Counted from the stretch's first letter, positions 8,877-18,731 are shown. The stretch: 64,000 nucleotides of DNA from HGM04593 sp045654885 (GCA_045654885.1 JAZOOF010000010.1:1-64000); one strand, 5' to 3'. The notes: generated from the letters alone by a model not told the origin. Translations and numbers: made by a program.

Positions 8877-10199
8877 ATGTTTGAAAACCTTAGCGAGCGC
8901 CTTGAACGCTCATTTAAAATACTCAAGGGAGAGGGTCGTATAACCGAGGTCAACGTTGCCGAGACATTGAAGGACGTGCGCAAGGCACTGCTCGATGCCG
9001 ACGTTAACTACAAAGTAGCAAAGACCTTTACCGACACCGTAAAGAACAAGGCCATTGGCCAGAACGTGCTCACATCACTGCACCCCAGCCAGCTGATGGT
9101 AAAGATTGTCCATGACGAGCTTACAGCCCTCATGGGTGGCGAAACCTCCGAAATCAACTACGAAGGACATCCTGCCGTCATACTCATGTCGGGTCTTCAG
9201 GGTAGCGGTAAGACCACATTCTCGGCAAAACTTGCCAACTACCTCAAGAAAAAGAAGAACCGTAACCCGTTGCTGGTAGCCTGCGACGTATACCGTCCCG
9301 CAGCCATTGACCAGCTCAAGGTCCTTGGCGAGACAATAGGTGTACCCGTTTATAGCGAGCCTGACAGCAAGGACCCTGTACAGATTGCACTCAACGCCAT
9401 CAAGGAAGCAAAGGCAAAGAGCTACAACCTTGTCATCATAGATACCGCCGGCCGATTGGCTGTCGACGAGGCCATGATGAACGAGATTGCAGCCATCAAA
9501 GAGGCCGTAAACCCCACCGAGACACTCTTTGTGGTGGATTCAATGACCGGACAGGATGCCGTGAACACCGCCAAGGAGTTCAATGACCGCCTGGACTTCA
9601 CCGGTGTAATCCTCACCAAACTCGACGGCGACACACGCGGTGGTGCAGCACTCTCAATACGCACAGTGGTGACAAAACCCATCAAGTTCATCGGTACAGG
9701 CGAGAAGATGGAGGCTATCGACCAGTTCCACCCCAACCGTATGGCCGACCGCATCCTTGGCATGGGCGACGTGGTATCACTTGTTGAGCGCGCACAGGAG
9801 CAGTTCGACGAGGAGGAGGCAAAGAAACTCCAACGCAAGCTTGCACGCAACCAGTTCGATTTCAACGACTTCCTCACACAAATCCAGCAGATAAAGAAGA
9901 TGGGCAACATCAAGGACCTTATGGCCATGATACCCGGTGTGGGCAAAGCGGTGAAGGACCTTGACATCGACGACAATGCCTTCAAGAGCGTGGAAGCCAT
10001 CATCCAGTCCATGACACCCAAAGAGCGTGCCAACCCCGACATCATCAACCAGCCACGTAAAGAGCGCATTGCCCGCGGTAGCGGTACCACAATACAGGAG
10101 GTCAACCGTCTCATGAAGCAGTTCGAGCAGATACGCAAGACAATGAAGAGCGTTGCCGGCGGCAAAATGGGCAATATGATGCCAAGACTGAAATTCTAA
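8877..10199 (+). CDS. ffh: signal recognition particle protein Ffh
   Basis: SRP54 GTPase that binds 4.5S RNA and signal sequences of nascent membrane proteins and hands them to FtsY. 440 residues: N-domain (1-85), G-domain with GLQGSGKTTFSAKLA (P-loop, near 107), DTAGRL, TKLDGDTRGGAAL and the GTGEKMEAIDQFHP segment, then the methionine-bearing M-domain (about 300-440) with RIARGSGTTIQEVN. Follows the DUF4831 gene; a stem-loop and then folD come after it. Confidence 0.97.
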   Translation: MFENLSERLERSFKILKGEGRITEVNVAETLKDVRKALLDADVNYKVAKTFTDTVKNKAIGQNVLTSLHPSQLMVKIVHDELTALMGGETSEINYEGHPAVILMSGLQGSGKTTFSAKLANYLKKKKNRNPLLVACDVYRPAAIDQLKVLGETIGVPVYSEPDSKDPVQIALNAIKEAKAKSYNLVIIDTAGRLAVDEAMMNEIAAIKEAVNPTETLFVVDSMTGQDAVNTAKEFNDRLDFTGVILTKLDGDTRGGAALSIRTVVTKPIKFIGTGEKMEAIDQFHPNRMADRILGMGDVVSLVERAQEQFDEEEAKKLQRKLARNQFDFNDFLTQIQQIKKMGNIKDLMAMIPGVGKAVKDLDIDDNAFKSVEAIIQSMTPKERANPDIINQPRKERIARGSGTTIQEVNRLMKQFEQIRKTMKSVAGGKMGNMMPRLKF

Positions 10200-10202
10200 A
10201 AA

Positions 10203-10225
10203 GTAGCGTGGAGAGACCACGCTAC
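10203..10225 (+). terminator. stem-loop after ffh
   Basis: Perfect nine-base stem GTAGCGTGG / CCACGCTAC with a five-base loop four bases after the ffh stop. No U run follows, so it is more likely a 3'-end stabiliser or partial terminator before folD. Confidence 0.5.
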
Positions 10226-10253
10226 CCATTCATGCACCTTAACAACAAATCCT

Positions 10254-11135
10254 ATGCAACTGATTGACGGCAAGGCTGTAGCAGCACAAATCAAGAGAGA
10301 GATTGCAACCGAAGTCGATAACATCCTTTCAAGCGGCGGCAAGCGTCCACACCTTGCAGCAATCCTTGTGGGACACGACGGTGGCAGCGAAACATACGTT
10401 GCCGCCAAGGTCAAAGCCTGCGAGGAGTGCGGTTTCACCTCCACACTCATACGCTATGAGGCCGACATCACCGAGGAGGATCTGCTTGCAAAGGTCGATG
10501 AACTGAACAATGACCCCGATGTCGACGGTTTCATCGTGCAGTTGCCGCTGCCCAGGCACATAGACGAGCAGAAGATAACAGAGGCCATCGACTACCGCAA
10601 GGATGTCGACGGTTTCCACCCGGTAAACGTAGGCCGCCTGTCAATAGGACTCCCGTGCTTTCTCTCGGCAACGCCCAACGGCATAATGGAGCTTCTGCGC
10701 CGATACAATATTGACACCAAAGGCAAGAAATGTGTGGTGCTTGGACGCAGCAATATCGTAGGCAAGCCAATGGCAAGCCTCATGATGCAGAAGAGCCTGC
10801 CCGGCGATGCAACCGTTACTGTATGCCACAGCCACACGCAGAACATTGCCGAGGAGTGCCGACAGGCCGATATCATAATTGCTGCATTGGGACAGCCCCA
10901 TTTCCTCAAGGCCGACATGGTGAAAGAAGGCGCAGTAGTCATTGATGTGGGCACAACACGCGTCCCCGATGCAACACGCAAGAGCGGATTCCGTCTGTGC
11001 GGTGACGTCGACTTTGAGAACGTTGCCCCAAAATGCTCGTTCATAACCCCTGTTCCCGGCGGTGTAGGCCCCATGACAATAGTGTCGCTGATGAGAAACA
11101 CCCTGCTTGCCGGCAAACGCGAAATCTACAAATGA
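10254..11135 (+). CDS. folD: bifunctional methylenetetrahydrofolate dehydrogenase/cyclohydrolase
   Basis: FolD, converting 5,10-methylene-THF to 10-formyl-THF using NADP+. 293 residues. The catalytic Tyr/Lys segment YVAAKVKACEECG, the VDGFIVQLPLP and KDVDGFHPVNVG motifs, the Rossmann loop VVLGRSNIVGKPMA and the C-terminal PVPGGVGPMTIVSLM are all present. Its TGA overlaps the ATG of the next gene (ATGA), indicating coupled translation. Confidence 0.97.
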   Translation: MQLIDGKAVAAQIKREIATEVDNILSSGGKRPHLAAILVGHDGGSETYVAAKVKACEECGFTSTLIRYEADITEEDLLAKVDELNNDPDVDGFIVQLPLPRHIDEQKITEAIDYRKDVDGFHPVNVGRLSIGLPCFLSATPNGIMELLRRYNIDTKGKKCVVLGRSNIVGKPMASLMMQKSLPGDATVTVCHSHTQNIAEECRQADIIIAALGQPHFLKADMVKEGAVVIDVGTTRVPDATRKSGFRLCGDVDFENVAPKCSFITPVPGGVGPMTIVSLMRNTLLAGKREIYK

Positions 11136-12262
11136 GACAGGTACTCAGGACTTTTTTACTGACAATTCTTATATTTGCGCTACCGGGTATGACGGTGGCG
11201 CAAATCTTCACTACACCCATACAGCAGGTCGACCTACTATTTGCCGGCGACATCATGCAGCACGAAGCGCAGTTGAAGATGGCAAGACAAAGCAACGGAG
11301 AGTACAGTTTTTCCTACTGTTTCCGTCATATAAAGGAGTTTGTCCGTAGCGCCGACATATCTGTTGCCAACCTTGAGACAACCATAGGGAAAAGCGGCTA
11401 CAGCGGCTACCCGTCATTCTGCGCGCCGGACAGTTTCCTCTTTGCCGTGAAAGATGCCGGGTTCAAGGTCCTGCTCTTTGCCAACAACCACTGCATGGAC
11501 AAGGGCAAGCGCGGCGCATTGCACACACTCGACATGCTCGACAGCCTGCAGATAGCACACTGCGGCGTGTACCGCAACGCAAAGGAGCGCGAAGAGAGAT
11601 ACCCGCTCATCGTTGAGGAGAAAGGCGTGCGCGTTGCAATACTCAACTATACATACAGCACCAACGGCAGAGAAATCCCCTCGCCCATGGTTGTAAACCT
11701 TATCGACAAAGAGACAATAGCCCGCGACATACAGAGTGCGAGAGAAAAAAGGGCCGATGCCATCATTGCCTGCATGCATTGGGGCGACGAGTATGTGAGC
11801 CTGCCACCGCAACGTGTAAAAGAACTTGGCGACTGGCTCATAGAGCAGGGAGTGGACCACATAATAGGCAACCACCCGCACGTTGTGCAACCGCTTGAGA
11901 TACGCGAATCGTCCACAACCCCCGACAGGAACGTAGTTGCCTACTCCACCGGCAACCTTGTGTCCAACATGTCACTGCGCCGCACCGACGGCGGCATGAT
12001 GATAGCAATGAAGTTGATGAAGATACTCAATTACACACGCCCGCGCAATGTGCATTACCTGCTCACATGGATAGCACCAAAGAGCGAGGACGGTAAACGC
12101 GACTTCACCATATACCCCGCAGCCACAACCGAAATAGACGGCTGGGAGTATGCCGAACAGAAGAGACAGCTGTTCATAAACGACTGCCGTTCACTCTTCG
12201 ACAAGCACAATAAAGGAGATATCAGAGAAATGAGCATCGACACAGTGCGCATCAGTCGATGA
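11132..12262 (+). CDS. exported CapA-family (poly-gamma-glutamate synthesis-like) metallophosphatase
   Basis: 376 residues from the ATG that overlaps the folD stop; a longer frame upstream lies wholly inside folD and is not used. A signal peptide (MRQVLRTFLLTILIFALPG, cut after VAQ) is followed by a CapA/PGA_cap fold: LLFAGDIMQHEAQ, VANLETTIG, FANNHCMDKG, HWGDEY, IGNHPHVVQPLE and YSTGNLVSN are the metal-site motifs. CapA homologues are linked to capsule polymer export, but many Bacteroidales paralogues stand alone without capB/capC, as here, so the substrate is unknown. The 3' end overlaps the convergent DUF3256 gene by 11 bases. Confidence 0.85.
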   Translation: MRQVLRTFLLTILIFALPGMTVAQIFTTPIQQVDLLFAGDIMQHEAQLKMARQSNGEYSFSYCFRHIKEFVRSADISVANLETTIGKSGYSGYPSFCAPDSFLFAVKDAGFKVLLFANNHCMDKGKRGALHTLDMLDSLQIAHCGVYRNAKEREERYPLIVEEKGVRVAILNYTYSTNGREIPSPMVVNLIDKETIARDIQSAREKRADAIIACMHWGDEYVSLPPQRVKELGDWLIEQGVDHIIGNHPHVVQPLEIRESSTTPDRNVVAYSTGNLVSNMSLRRTDGGMMIAMKLMKILNYTRPRNVHYLLTWIAPKSEDGKRDFTIYPAATTEIDGWEYAEQKRQLFINDCRSLFDKHNKGDIREMSIDTVRISR

Positions 12263-12869
12263 CGAAGCGCCCACCGCTCCAGCGGTATACCAGTTTGCGC
12301 AACAGCGGTTTCACCTTTGCGGCATCATCCACATTCATGTACGCTGGCATTGTATACTCGGCAACAAGAGTATTGTCACCGGCAGAGAGCGCAAGAGAAA
12401 CAAGATATATGTCACACGCATCGCTCCATGCAGCGGCATCGGCGGCCGAAGCAAAGAAATCATTTATTGACGGATAGACGAACATAGCGCTTCCATCAAG
12501 CGCATTCCACTCCTTGTCATAGAAGTATATGCGGCTGTCGGCAGCCTCGGCCTTTACACTCTTTACCATACATATTATCGTGTCACCCTGTAACGGCAAC
12601 AGTTTCAACTGCATTGTAGACGATGCCGTCACGGCAAGCCTCATATAATCGGGAGCAAGCTCCTCCAGCGTACTGCTGCCATCGAGGCTGTTTGTAACGC
12701 GAGCCGTCATTCCGGCATCCACATAGTCAACCAAATCGGCACGGTAGCTCCCGGAGAGCAGCGGAAAAATGCTGTCGGATGCCTCCAGGAATATGGTACG
12801 CATCTCCTGGCCACGTATGTGCGACACTGCACCACACAACAATATAATTATAAAAAGTAACTTTTTCAT
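12252..12869 (-). CDS. DUF3256-like exported protein
   Basis: 205 residues with an N-terminal signal peptide (cut near RGQ, residue 21). The sequence (SIFPLLSGSYRADLVDYVDAG, then VTNSLDG) resembles the DUF3256 family of Bacteroidales, function unknown. Last gene of the operon running from the nucleoside permease; its start overlaps the EamA gene stop by four bases (ATGA). Family assignment is from recall of the conserved N-terminus and moderately sure. Confidence 0.7.
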   Translation of the reverse strand: MKKLLFIIILLCGAVSHIRGQEMRTIFLEASDSIFPLLSGSYRADLVDYVDAGMTARVTNSLDGSSTLEELAPDYMRLAVTASSTMQLKLLPLQGDTIICMVKSVKAEAADSRIYFYDKEWNALDGSAMFVYPSINDFFASAADAAAWSDACDIYLVSLALSAGDNTLVAEYTMPAYMNVDDAAKVKPLLRKLVYRWSGGRFVID

Positions 12870-13765
12870 CTTGAGCCCAAATATAGGAAAAATAATCCAA
12901 CCAGTATCAACAACACATCAACTGCTTTGCTCTTGAGGTTCTTTTCGTGCAACAGCAAAGCACCAAAGGCAAACGAAACCACCACACTGCCCCGCCTAAT
13001 CATTGACACCACGGCAATCAGTGCACCATCCTGGGCCAGAGCTGTGAAATAACAGAAATCGGCCATGCCAAGAAAGAGCGAAATCAAAGGTATCGACCAG
13101 CGCCAAAAGAACTTGCGACCACGCTGCACGGGATTTACGGCATTCATAACCGTTATAATGAGCCCCATCAGCACGCACTGGTAAATATTGAACCACGACT
13201 GCACCACTATAGGTTCAATGGAGCGCATCAGGAACTTGTCATACAGAGCACTCACCGCACCGAACAGCGCCGCCAAGGCCACGAATGCCACCCAACGGTC
13301 AGCAGCAAAGTCAATACCTTCGCGCTTTCCACTGCGGCTTAGCAGAAAGACAGACACTATGGCTATGAGTACACCAATCCATTGATATGCATTCAATGAC
13401 TCTCCAAACAGGAACAACGCACCAAGCAGCACCAGCACCGGACGCGTGGACTGTATCGGGGATACAATGGTTATAGGCAGATGCTTTATTCCTATGTAGC
13501 CACAAAGCCACGACGAGAGCACTATAACAGCCTTCAGCACCAGCAGCAGGTGTATCCTTGCCTCTATTGGAGGCACATACAGCTGCCCCGATGTTATTAC
13601 ACCCGCGCGTGACAATAATATGAACGGTGCAAAAAGCAGAGAGGAGAAAAGCGTATTCAGGAAAAGCACCGCAAGGACGGAGTTATCCTTCAAAGAGACC
13701 TTCTTGAAAAAATCGTAGCAGCCAAGCAGCGCAGCCGACATGAAAGCAAGCAACGCCCACATCAC
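12866..13765 (-). CDS. EamA-family (DMT) membrane transporter
   Basis: 299 residues, about ten hydrophobic helices arranged as two EamA repeats; the first repeat ends with PIQSTRPVLVLLGALFLFGE, which is typical of drug/metabolite transporters. Substrate cannot be read from sequence. It overlaps truA and the DUF3256 gene by four bases on either side, so it is embedded in the rsmE-truA operon. Confidence 0.88.
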   Translation of the reverse strand: MMWALLAFMSAALLGCYDFFKKVSLKDNSVLAVLFLNTLFSSLLFAPFILLSRAGVITSGQLYVPPIEARIHLLLVLKAVIVLSSWLCGYIGIKHLPITIVSPIQSTRPVLVLLGALFLFGESLNAYQWIGVLIAIVSVFLLSRSGKREGIDFAADRWVAFVALAALFGAVSALYDKFLMRSIEPIVVQSWFNIYQCVLMGLIITVMNAVNPVQRGRKFFWRWSIPLISLFLGMADFCYFTALAQDGALIAVVSMIRRGSVVVSFAFGALLLHEKNLKSKAVDVLLILVGLFFLYLGSR

Positions 13766-14514
13766 AGATAAATCTCCTTTGGATATTCAACATTGACAAG
13801 GAAAAGCGCCTCGCCCATAGCCGAATCACCCGCCTCGCCACGCGCCTTGTTCTCAATGACATCGCGGAACCCGGCGATTGTAATCTTGCCGCGTCCCACA
13901 AGCAACAGCGTACCAACAATTGCACGCACCATGTTGCGCAGGAAACGGTCGGCCTCAATCTCAAAGACCCACTCGTTAGCGCCCACATTGCGCCATGCCG
14001 CATATGTCACCTTGCAGTTGTTTGTCTTCACATCGGTATGCAGCTTGCTGAAGCTTGTAAAATCGGTATAGTCGTACAGCAACTCGGCCGCACGGTTCAT
14101 AGCATCGAAATCAATCCCGGGCATAACGCGCAGAGCATAACGGCGGGCAAAGGGAGACTTTGCCGTCACCACGCGGTAGCGGTATCGGCGCGATATGGCA
14201 TCGAAACGCGCATGGGCATCGTCGCGCACGCGCTTAATGTCGCTCACGGCAATGTCGGGCGGCAGAATCTTGTTCAATTTGTATATGAGCTGCGCAATGT
14301 CAACACCCGACGGCAGATTGGCATGCGCCACCATGCACTCGGCATTCACGCCCGTATCGGTTCGTCCTGCACCCACAAGAGGCACAGGCACACGCAACAG
14401 GGTTGCCAATGCCTCTTCGAGCACCTGTTGCACTGTTATTGCATTGGGTTGCACCTGCCAACCATGGTAGGCCGCGCCATCGTATGAAAAGAAGATGAAG
14501 TAGCGCTGTGTCAT
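13762..14514 (-). CDS. truA: tRNA pseudouridine(38-40) synthase
   Basis: TruA isomerises uridines 38-40 in the anticodon stem-loop. 250 residues. The catalytic aspartate is in GAGRTDTGVNAE; the N-terminal FSYDGAAYHGWQVQPN and FLRNMVRAIVGTLL near the C-terminus are also diagnostic. Four-base overlaps with rsmE and the EamA gene show a compact RNA-modification operon. Confidence 0.97.
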   Translation of the reverse strand: MTQRYFIFFSYDGAAYHGWQVQPNAITVQQVLEEALATLLRVPVPLVGAGRTDTGVNAECMVAHANLPSGVDIAQLIYKLNKILPPDIAVSDIKRVRDDAHARFDAISRRYRYRVVTAKSPFARRYALRVMPGIDFDAMNRAAELLYDYTDFTSFSKLHTDVKTNNCKVTYAAWRNVGANEWVFEIEADRFLRNMVRAIVGTLLLVGRGKITIAGFRDVIENKARGEAGDSAMGEALFLVNVEYPKEIYL

Positions 14515-15212
14515 ATCTCATTCTTCAATATAAAGGTGTGGCATGCCACCAGGGCCGCAGTCTCGGTGCGCAGGCGCGAACTGCCAAGGCTCACAGGCCT
14601 GTAGCCCGCCTTCACGGCAAGCTGCACCTCCTCGGGGCTGAAATCACCCTCGGGACCAATGAGCACCGTTGCATCCTCACCCTCGGCAAGCACATCTTTC
14701 AAAAGCACTCTCTCGCTATCATAGCAATGGGCAATATATTTTGCACCGGGACGCTCTGCGGCAATGAATTTCTTGAAATCGACCATCTCACTAACCACAG
14801 GCTTGCTGTATTTGAGAGACTGTTTCATTGCCGACACCACAATGCGTTCCACACGTTCGGGCTTTATAACCTTGCGTTCCGAGAAACGGCAGTTGAGGAA
14901 CGTGATGGCATCAAGCCCAATCTCCGTAGCCTTCTCGGCAAACCACTCTATGCGGTCCATGTTCTTTGTGGGCGCAATGGCTATATGCACATTGCCGCGC
15001 CAGTTCTTGGGTTTCTCAAGCGGAGCACAGGGCTCAACATAGCAATGTTTGCCCGCAATAGAGGCAATTGCCGTCCTGTAGAGATTCCCCTTACCGTCTG
15101 TTATCTCAAGTTCCGCGCCCACGGTAAGACGCAGAACACGCAGAGCGTGGGCAGCCTCCTCGTCGGAGAGTTCCCACGTCCTTGCAATATCGGGTACATA
15201 AAAAAGTGCCAT
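14511..15212 (-). CDS. rsmE: 16S rRNA m3U1498 methyltransferase
   Basis: RsmE methylates U1498 of 16S rRNA using SAM. 233 residues: an N-terminal PUA-like domain (HALRVLRLTVGAELEITDGKG) and a C-terminal SPOUT knot with LIGPEGDFSPEE and LGSSRLRTETAALVA. Fifteen bases after the bifunctional nuclease-like gene and overlapping truA by four bases. Confidence 0.96.
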   Translation of the reverse strand: MALFYVPDIARTWELSDEEAAHALRVLRLTVGAELEITDGKGNLYRTAIASIAGKHCYVEPCAPLEKPKNWRGNVHIAIAPTKNMDRIEWFAEKATEIGLDAITFLNCRFSERKVIKPERVERIVVSAMKQSLKYSKPVVSEMVDFKKFIAAERPGAKYIAHCYDSERVLLKDVLAEGEDATVLIGPEGDFSPEEVQLAVKAGYRPVSLGSSRLRTETAALVACHTFILKNEI

Positions 15213-15227
15213 ACTGTTTGTCTGTGT

Positions 15228-15794
15228 TCAATTATCTTGCGGCATGCCGCTCTGTGTCACATGGCGGGATTCAATTTCCTCCTTCAACTTGTGTGCGAGC
15301 TCATAGTTTTCCACCTTCACGGCATTCTCCATTGCAACGCGCAGGGTGGCCTCATCGGCAGCTGTAATGGGGATGGAGAATGCACCGTTCTGCTCGTCAC
15401 GCACACACATGCGATTGAGCAGTTCGTCCTCAATATATATAGGTGCTCCGGCACGCAGTGCAATGGCAACAGCATCGCTCGTGCGCGCGTCGATACTGCA
15501 CTCCACCTCGCCTTGGCGATAACACAGCCTTGCACAAAAAGTGCCGTCCTCAATCCTGTCGATGAGGACATGCTGCAGTTCGATACCGAAAGCCTCGGCC
15601 ACACCGCCAAAAAGATCGTGCGTCAATGGGCGGTCGGCCTTTATGCCGCGCAGGACGAAGGCGATTGCCTGCGCCTCAAGGAAGCCCAAAGAGACAATTA
15701 TGCGGCGCAGGCCATCCTTCTCGCCAAGCAGAAGCACATGGGCGCGATGGTCGCTAACCTTGGACATTATGTCGGTAACAACAAGCTCTACCAT
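15228..15794 (-). CDS. bifunctional nuclease family (DUF151) protein with UVR-like tail
   Basis: 188 residues. Residues 1-130 match the DUF151/bifunctional nuclease fold: IIVSLGFLEAQAIAFVLRG, RPLTHDLFGGVAEAFGI and the SIDARTSDAVAIALR motif. The C-terminal 50 residues (AMENAVKVENYELAHKLKEE) resemble the UvrB/UvrC UVR helical hairpin. Family members have been assigned nuclease activity in plants and stress roles in bacteria; the function here is inferred only from the fold. Six bases after the permease gene. Confidence 0.88.
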   Translation of the reverse strand: MVELVVTDIMSKVSDHRAHVLLLGEKDGLRRIIVSLGFLEAQAIAFVLRGIKADRPLTHDLFGGVAEAFGIELQHVLIDRIEDGTFCARLCYRQGEVECSIDARTSDAVAIALRAGAPIYIEDELLNRMCVRDEQNGAFSIPITAADEATLRVAMENAVKVENYELAHKLKEEIESRHVTQSGMPQDN

Positions 15795-15800
15795 ATTGCA

Positions 15801-17063
15801 TCAAGCGTTATTTGCCTTCTTCTCCTTGAAAACCACGGCAAACAGCACCGCAATTACCAGTGCATAGCCCGCGAAGATGTACCATGCCGATGTCCATCCC
15901 GCAAAGTTTGTCTGGTTCGCTGTAAAGTGGTTAACCACCTCCTGTGCTGCAATGACACCTATTGAGGCACCAAGACCGTTTGTCATGAGCATGAAGAGTC
16001 CCTGCGCGCTTGAACGCATGTTCTCGGGAGTCTCCTTGTCCACAAAAAGCGAACCCGACACGTTGAAGAAGTCGAATGCCACGCCATACACAATCATTGA
16101 AAGCACAAACAGGAGCACACCCGGCATTGCAGGGTCACCCATCGCAAAGAAGCCGAAGCGGAACACCCAGCCAAGCATTGCAATGAGCATCACAATCTTT
16201 ATGCCGAACTTTCTGAGGAAGAACGGAATGAGCAGGATGCAGAGAGTCTCCGATATCTGTGACAGCGAGATTAGCATATTCGTGTGCTCCACAGCAAACG
16301 TGCCGGCATACTTCTCTATCCCGCCAAAGCCGCTGATGAACATATTCGCATATCCGTTCGACACCTGCAGTGCCGCACCAAGCAGCATCGAGAAGATGAA
16401 GAAAAGCGCCATTCTGCGCTGACCGAAAAGCTTGAATGCATCGAGGCCGAAGGCCGATGCAAGGGATTTTTTCTCGGCGCTCTTGTCAACAGGACAGTTC
16501 GGCAATGTCAATGAGTATGCAGCAAGCAGCACACCCCACACGGCCGATGCAAAGAACTGCGAATAGTCGTTCTGGAAGCCTGTGAGGTCAACAATCCACA
16601 TTGAAACTATGAAGCCCACAGTTCCGAACACGCGGATTGGAGGGAATGCCTTCACTGTGTCGAGCCCGGCCTGGTTGAGCACGGAGTAAGATACCGAATT
16701 GGAGAGCGCCAGCGTGGGCATATAGAATGCAACACTTATGGTGTAGGTCCAGAATAGGTCACCAAACACCACCTCGCTTCCCTTTGTCATTCCAATGTAG
16801 CCGGTGATACCCATAAACACCGCCGCTACAGCGTGACAGAAAGAGAGCATGCGCTGGGCAGGCACCCAACGGTCGGCAATGATACCAATGAGAGCCGGCA
16901 TGAAGATTGAGACAATTCCCTGCACCGAGTAGAACCAGCCAATGTCACTGCCCATACCGGCATTACCAAGATAACGTCCCATTGATGTGAGGTAGGCACC
17001 CCAAACCGCAAACTGCAAAAAGCTCAACACAATGAGCCTTGTCTTAACATTTGAATTCTGCAT
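15801..17063 (-). CDS. MFS nucleoside permease (NupG/XapB type)
   Basis: 420 residues, twelve predicted membrane helices. Features of the nucleoside:H+ symporter family: the N-terminal LIVLSFLQFAVWGAYLTSMG, IGIIADRWVPAQRML loop after helix 2, and FGTVGFIVSMWIVD. Likely imports nucleosides across the inner membrane. First gene of the six-gene minus operon ending in the DUF3256 gene. Exact substrate is not determinable. Confidence 0.85.
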   Translation of the reverse strand: MQNSNVKTRLIVLSFLQFAVWGAYLTSMGRYLGNAGMGSDIGWFYSVQGIVSIFMPALIGIIADRWVPAQRMLSFCHAVAAVFMGITGYIGMTKGSEVVFGDLFWTYTISVAFYMPTLALSNSVSYSVLNQAGLDTVKAFPPIRVFGTVGFIVSMWIVDLTGFQNDYSQFFASAVWGVLLAAYSLTLPNCPVDKSAEKKSLASAFGLDAFKLFGQRRMALFFIFSMLLGAALQVSNGYANMFISGFGGIEKYAGTFAVEHTNMLISLSQISETLCILLIPFFLRKFGIKIVMLIAMLGWVFRFGFFAMGDPAMPGVLLFVLSMIVYGVAFDFFNVSGSLFVDKETPENMRSSAQGLFMLMTNGLGASIGVIAAQEVVNHFTANQTNFAGWTSAWYIFAGYALVIAVLFAVVFKEKKANNA

Positions 17064-17145
17064 AAATTATATTTTTCAGTTATATTCCTTTAAAAAAACA
17101 GTGACGCTTATACCCAAATTATAAACCATAAAAAGGGTTATATGT

Positions 17146-17436
17146 TCACCTTAGCACAATATCAGTAATCACCTGTGCCTTCACGTGCTCGTTGAGCTTG
17201 TGCACAAGAGCCTTGCGGTTCATCAGCAGCTCCTGGCGCAACACCGACGATGTCAATGTAACAAAGAGCACCTGGTTGTATATCCTCAGGTCCTTTGTAT
17301 ATGACTGCACGGCCGGGCCAAGCACCTGCGACCAGGCATTTATTAGACGATACTCGTTGAGCGGTGTCTCAAGCCCCTCTTCGCGGCACATCACCCTCAC
17401 CAGTTCTGCTATTGATTTAGTCTCTCCACGTTTCAT
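17146..17436 (-). CDS. DUF721 (DciA-like) protein
   Basis: 96 residues of the DUF721 family (LINAWSQVLGPAVQSYTKD, then LFVTLTSSVLRQELLMNR). DciA, a member of this family, loads the replicative helicase in bacteria that lack DnaC/DnaI, so a helicase-loading role is plausible. Its start overlaps recF by four bases, and this recF-DUF721 pairing supports a DNA-replication role. Confidence 0.85.
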   Translation of the reverse strand: MKRGETKSIAELVRVMCREEGLETPLNEYRLINAWSQVLGPAVQSYTKDLRIYNQVLFVTLTSSVLRQELLMNRKALVHKLNEHVKAQVITDIVLR

Positions 17437-18545
17437 ATATTCTTCTCTTTCAGCATCTTTACACAGCCGCTTTCAACTTCAAACAAGCGGTATTCCCCGT
17501 CTATCTGCTCAAGTATTCCATCGATATGCTCGCGGTTGACATCGGTAATGAATATCTGCCCGAAGCCCTCGCCCGCAACAAGAGAGACTATACGCTCCAC
17601 CCTGCGGCTGTCGAGTTTGTCGAATATATCATCGAGCAACAGCAACGGCATCTCGCCGCCCTTTGTGCGCAGGAAGTCATACTGCGCCAGTTTCAAAGCC
17701 ACCAGGAACGTCTTGTTCTGTCCCTGCGAGCCCTCGCGCCTTAGCGGGTAGCCGCCAAGCTGCATCACCAGTTCATCGCGGTGCACACCCTTTGAGGTGT
17801 GGCCAAGACGGCGGTCGTCAGCTCTTGAGGCACTCAGCAACTCAAGCAGACTGTTCTCGTTAAGGTGCGAACGGTAGCTCAACGACACCGGTTCATTGCC
17901 CCCGGTTATGGAATTGTGGTATGCGGTAAATATCGGCACAAGCTCATCGATGAACCCTTTGCGGCATCTGTTTATGAAAAGCGCCTCCTCGGTCATCATC
18001 TCCTCAATTAGCGAGAGCATATCGGCATCGGGCTCACGCTCGCCGCGCAACAAGGCATTACGCTGCTGCAGGGCACGGTTGTAACGTATGAGCGACTGCA
18101 GATACTCCTTGTCATACTGCGAGATTACGACATCCATGAAACGGCGGCGCTCCTCGCTGCCGCCGGCAATGAGTTCGTTATCGGCAGGCGACACCATCAC
18201 AAGCGGCACCGTACCGATGTGGTCCGACAGGCGCTCGTACAGCTTGCCATCCTTGCGGAACAGCTTCTTCTCGCCACGCTTCAGGCCACACGACACCTCG
18301 CTCCCTATGCCGCTTCCGCTTCGGTAACGTCCCTGCAACATAAAGAATGGCGCATCGTGCAATATATTCGTCGAATCGGAAGCATTCACTGCGCTCTTGC
18401 AGAAGGAGAGATAGTAGACAGCATCCAGCAAGTTTGTCTTGCCCATTCCATTGCTGCCAATGAAACAGTTGATTCCGGGGGAGAACTCAATGTCCACCTC
18501 CTGCAGGTTCCTGTAGTTGAGTAACGATATATTACGCAGTTCCAT
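17433..18545 (-). CDS. recF: recombination mediator protein RecF
   Basis: RecF, an SMC-like ATPase that helps load RecA at gapped DNA. 370 residues. Walker A SNGMGKTNLLDAVYYLSF near residue 33, signature region GSQGQNKTFLVALKLAQ and Walker B LLLLDDIFDKLDSRR are intact. First gene of the recF-DUF721 operon, with a promoter box 41 bases upstream. Note that it is about 8 kb from dnaA and not beside it as in many bacteria. Confidence 0.96.
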   Translation of the reverse strand: MELRNISLLNYRNLQEVDIEFSPGINCFIGSNGMGKTNLLDAVYYLSFCKSAVNASDSTNILHDAPFFMLQGRYRSGSGIGSEVSCGLKRGEKKLFRKDGKLYERLSDHIGTVPLVMVSPADNELIAGGSEERRRFMDVVISQYDKEYLQSLIRYNRALQQRNALLRGEREPDADMLSLIEEMMTEEALFINRCRKGFIDELVPIFTAYHNSITGGNEPVSLSYRSHLNENSLLELLSASRADDRRLGHTSKGVHRDELVMQLGGYPLRREGSQGQNKTFLVALKLAQYDFLRTKGGEMPLLLLDDIFDKLDSRRVERIVSLVAGEGFGQIFITDVNREHIDGILEQIDGEYRLFEVESGCVKMLKEKNI

Positions 18546-18585
18546 ATTTACACATCAGGGATGCCCCGACCTTATATTTTACATT

Positions 18586-18594
18586 GCAAATATA
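18586..18594 (-). promoter_or_regulatory. promoter box of recF
   Basis: Minus-strand TATATTTGC matches TAnnTTTGC and lies 41 bases before the recF start. The -33 box is not clear. Confidence 0.5.
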
Positions 18595-18731
18595 CAAGTT
18601 TACTTTGATATTCTATTGAGAAAGTCGCTTCATATTCACAACCGGACAAAAAGATAGGACAAAACAGAGAATATAAATCCGTTTGAAAGCAAAAAATAGC
18701 CATATAATTTTCAACCTAACGATATTTTGTT

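Noticed and set aside
14508..15965. 485-codon plus-strand open frame over rsmE
   Set aside because: Covers three well-identified minus-strand genes; shadow only.
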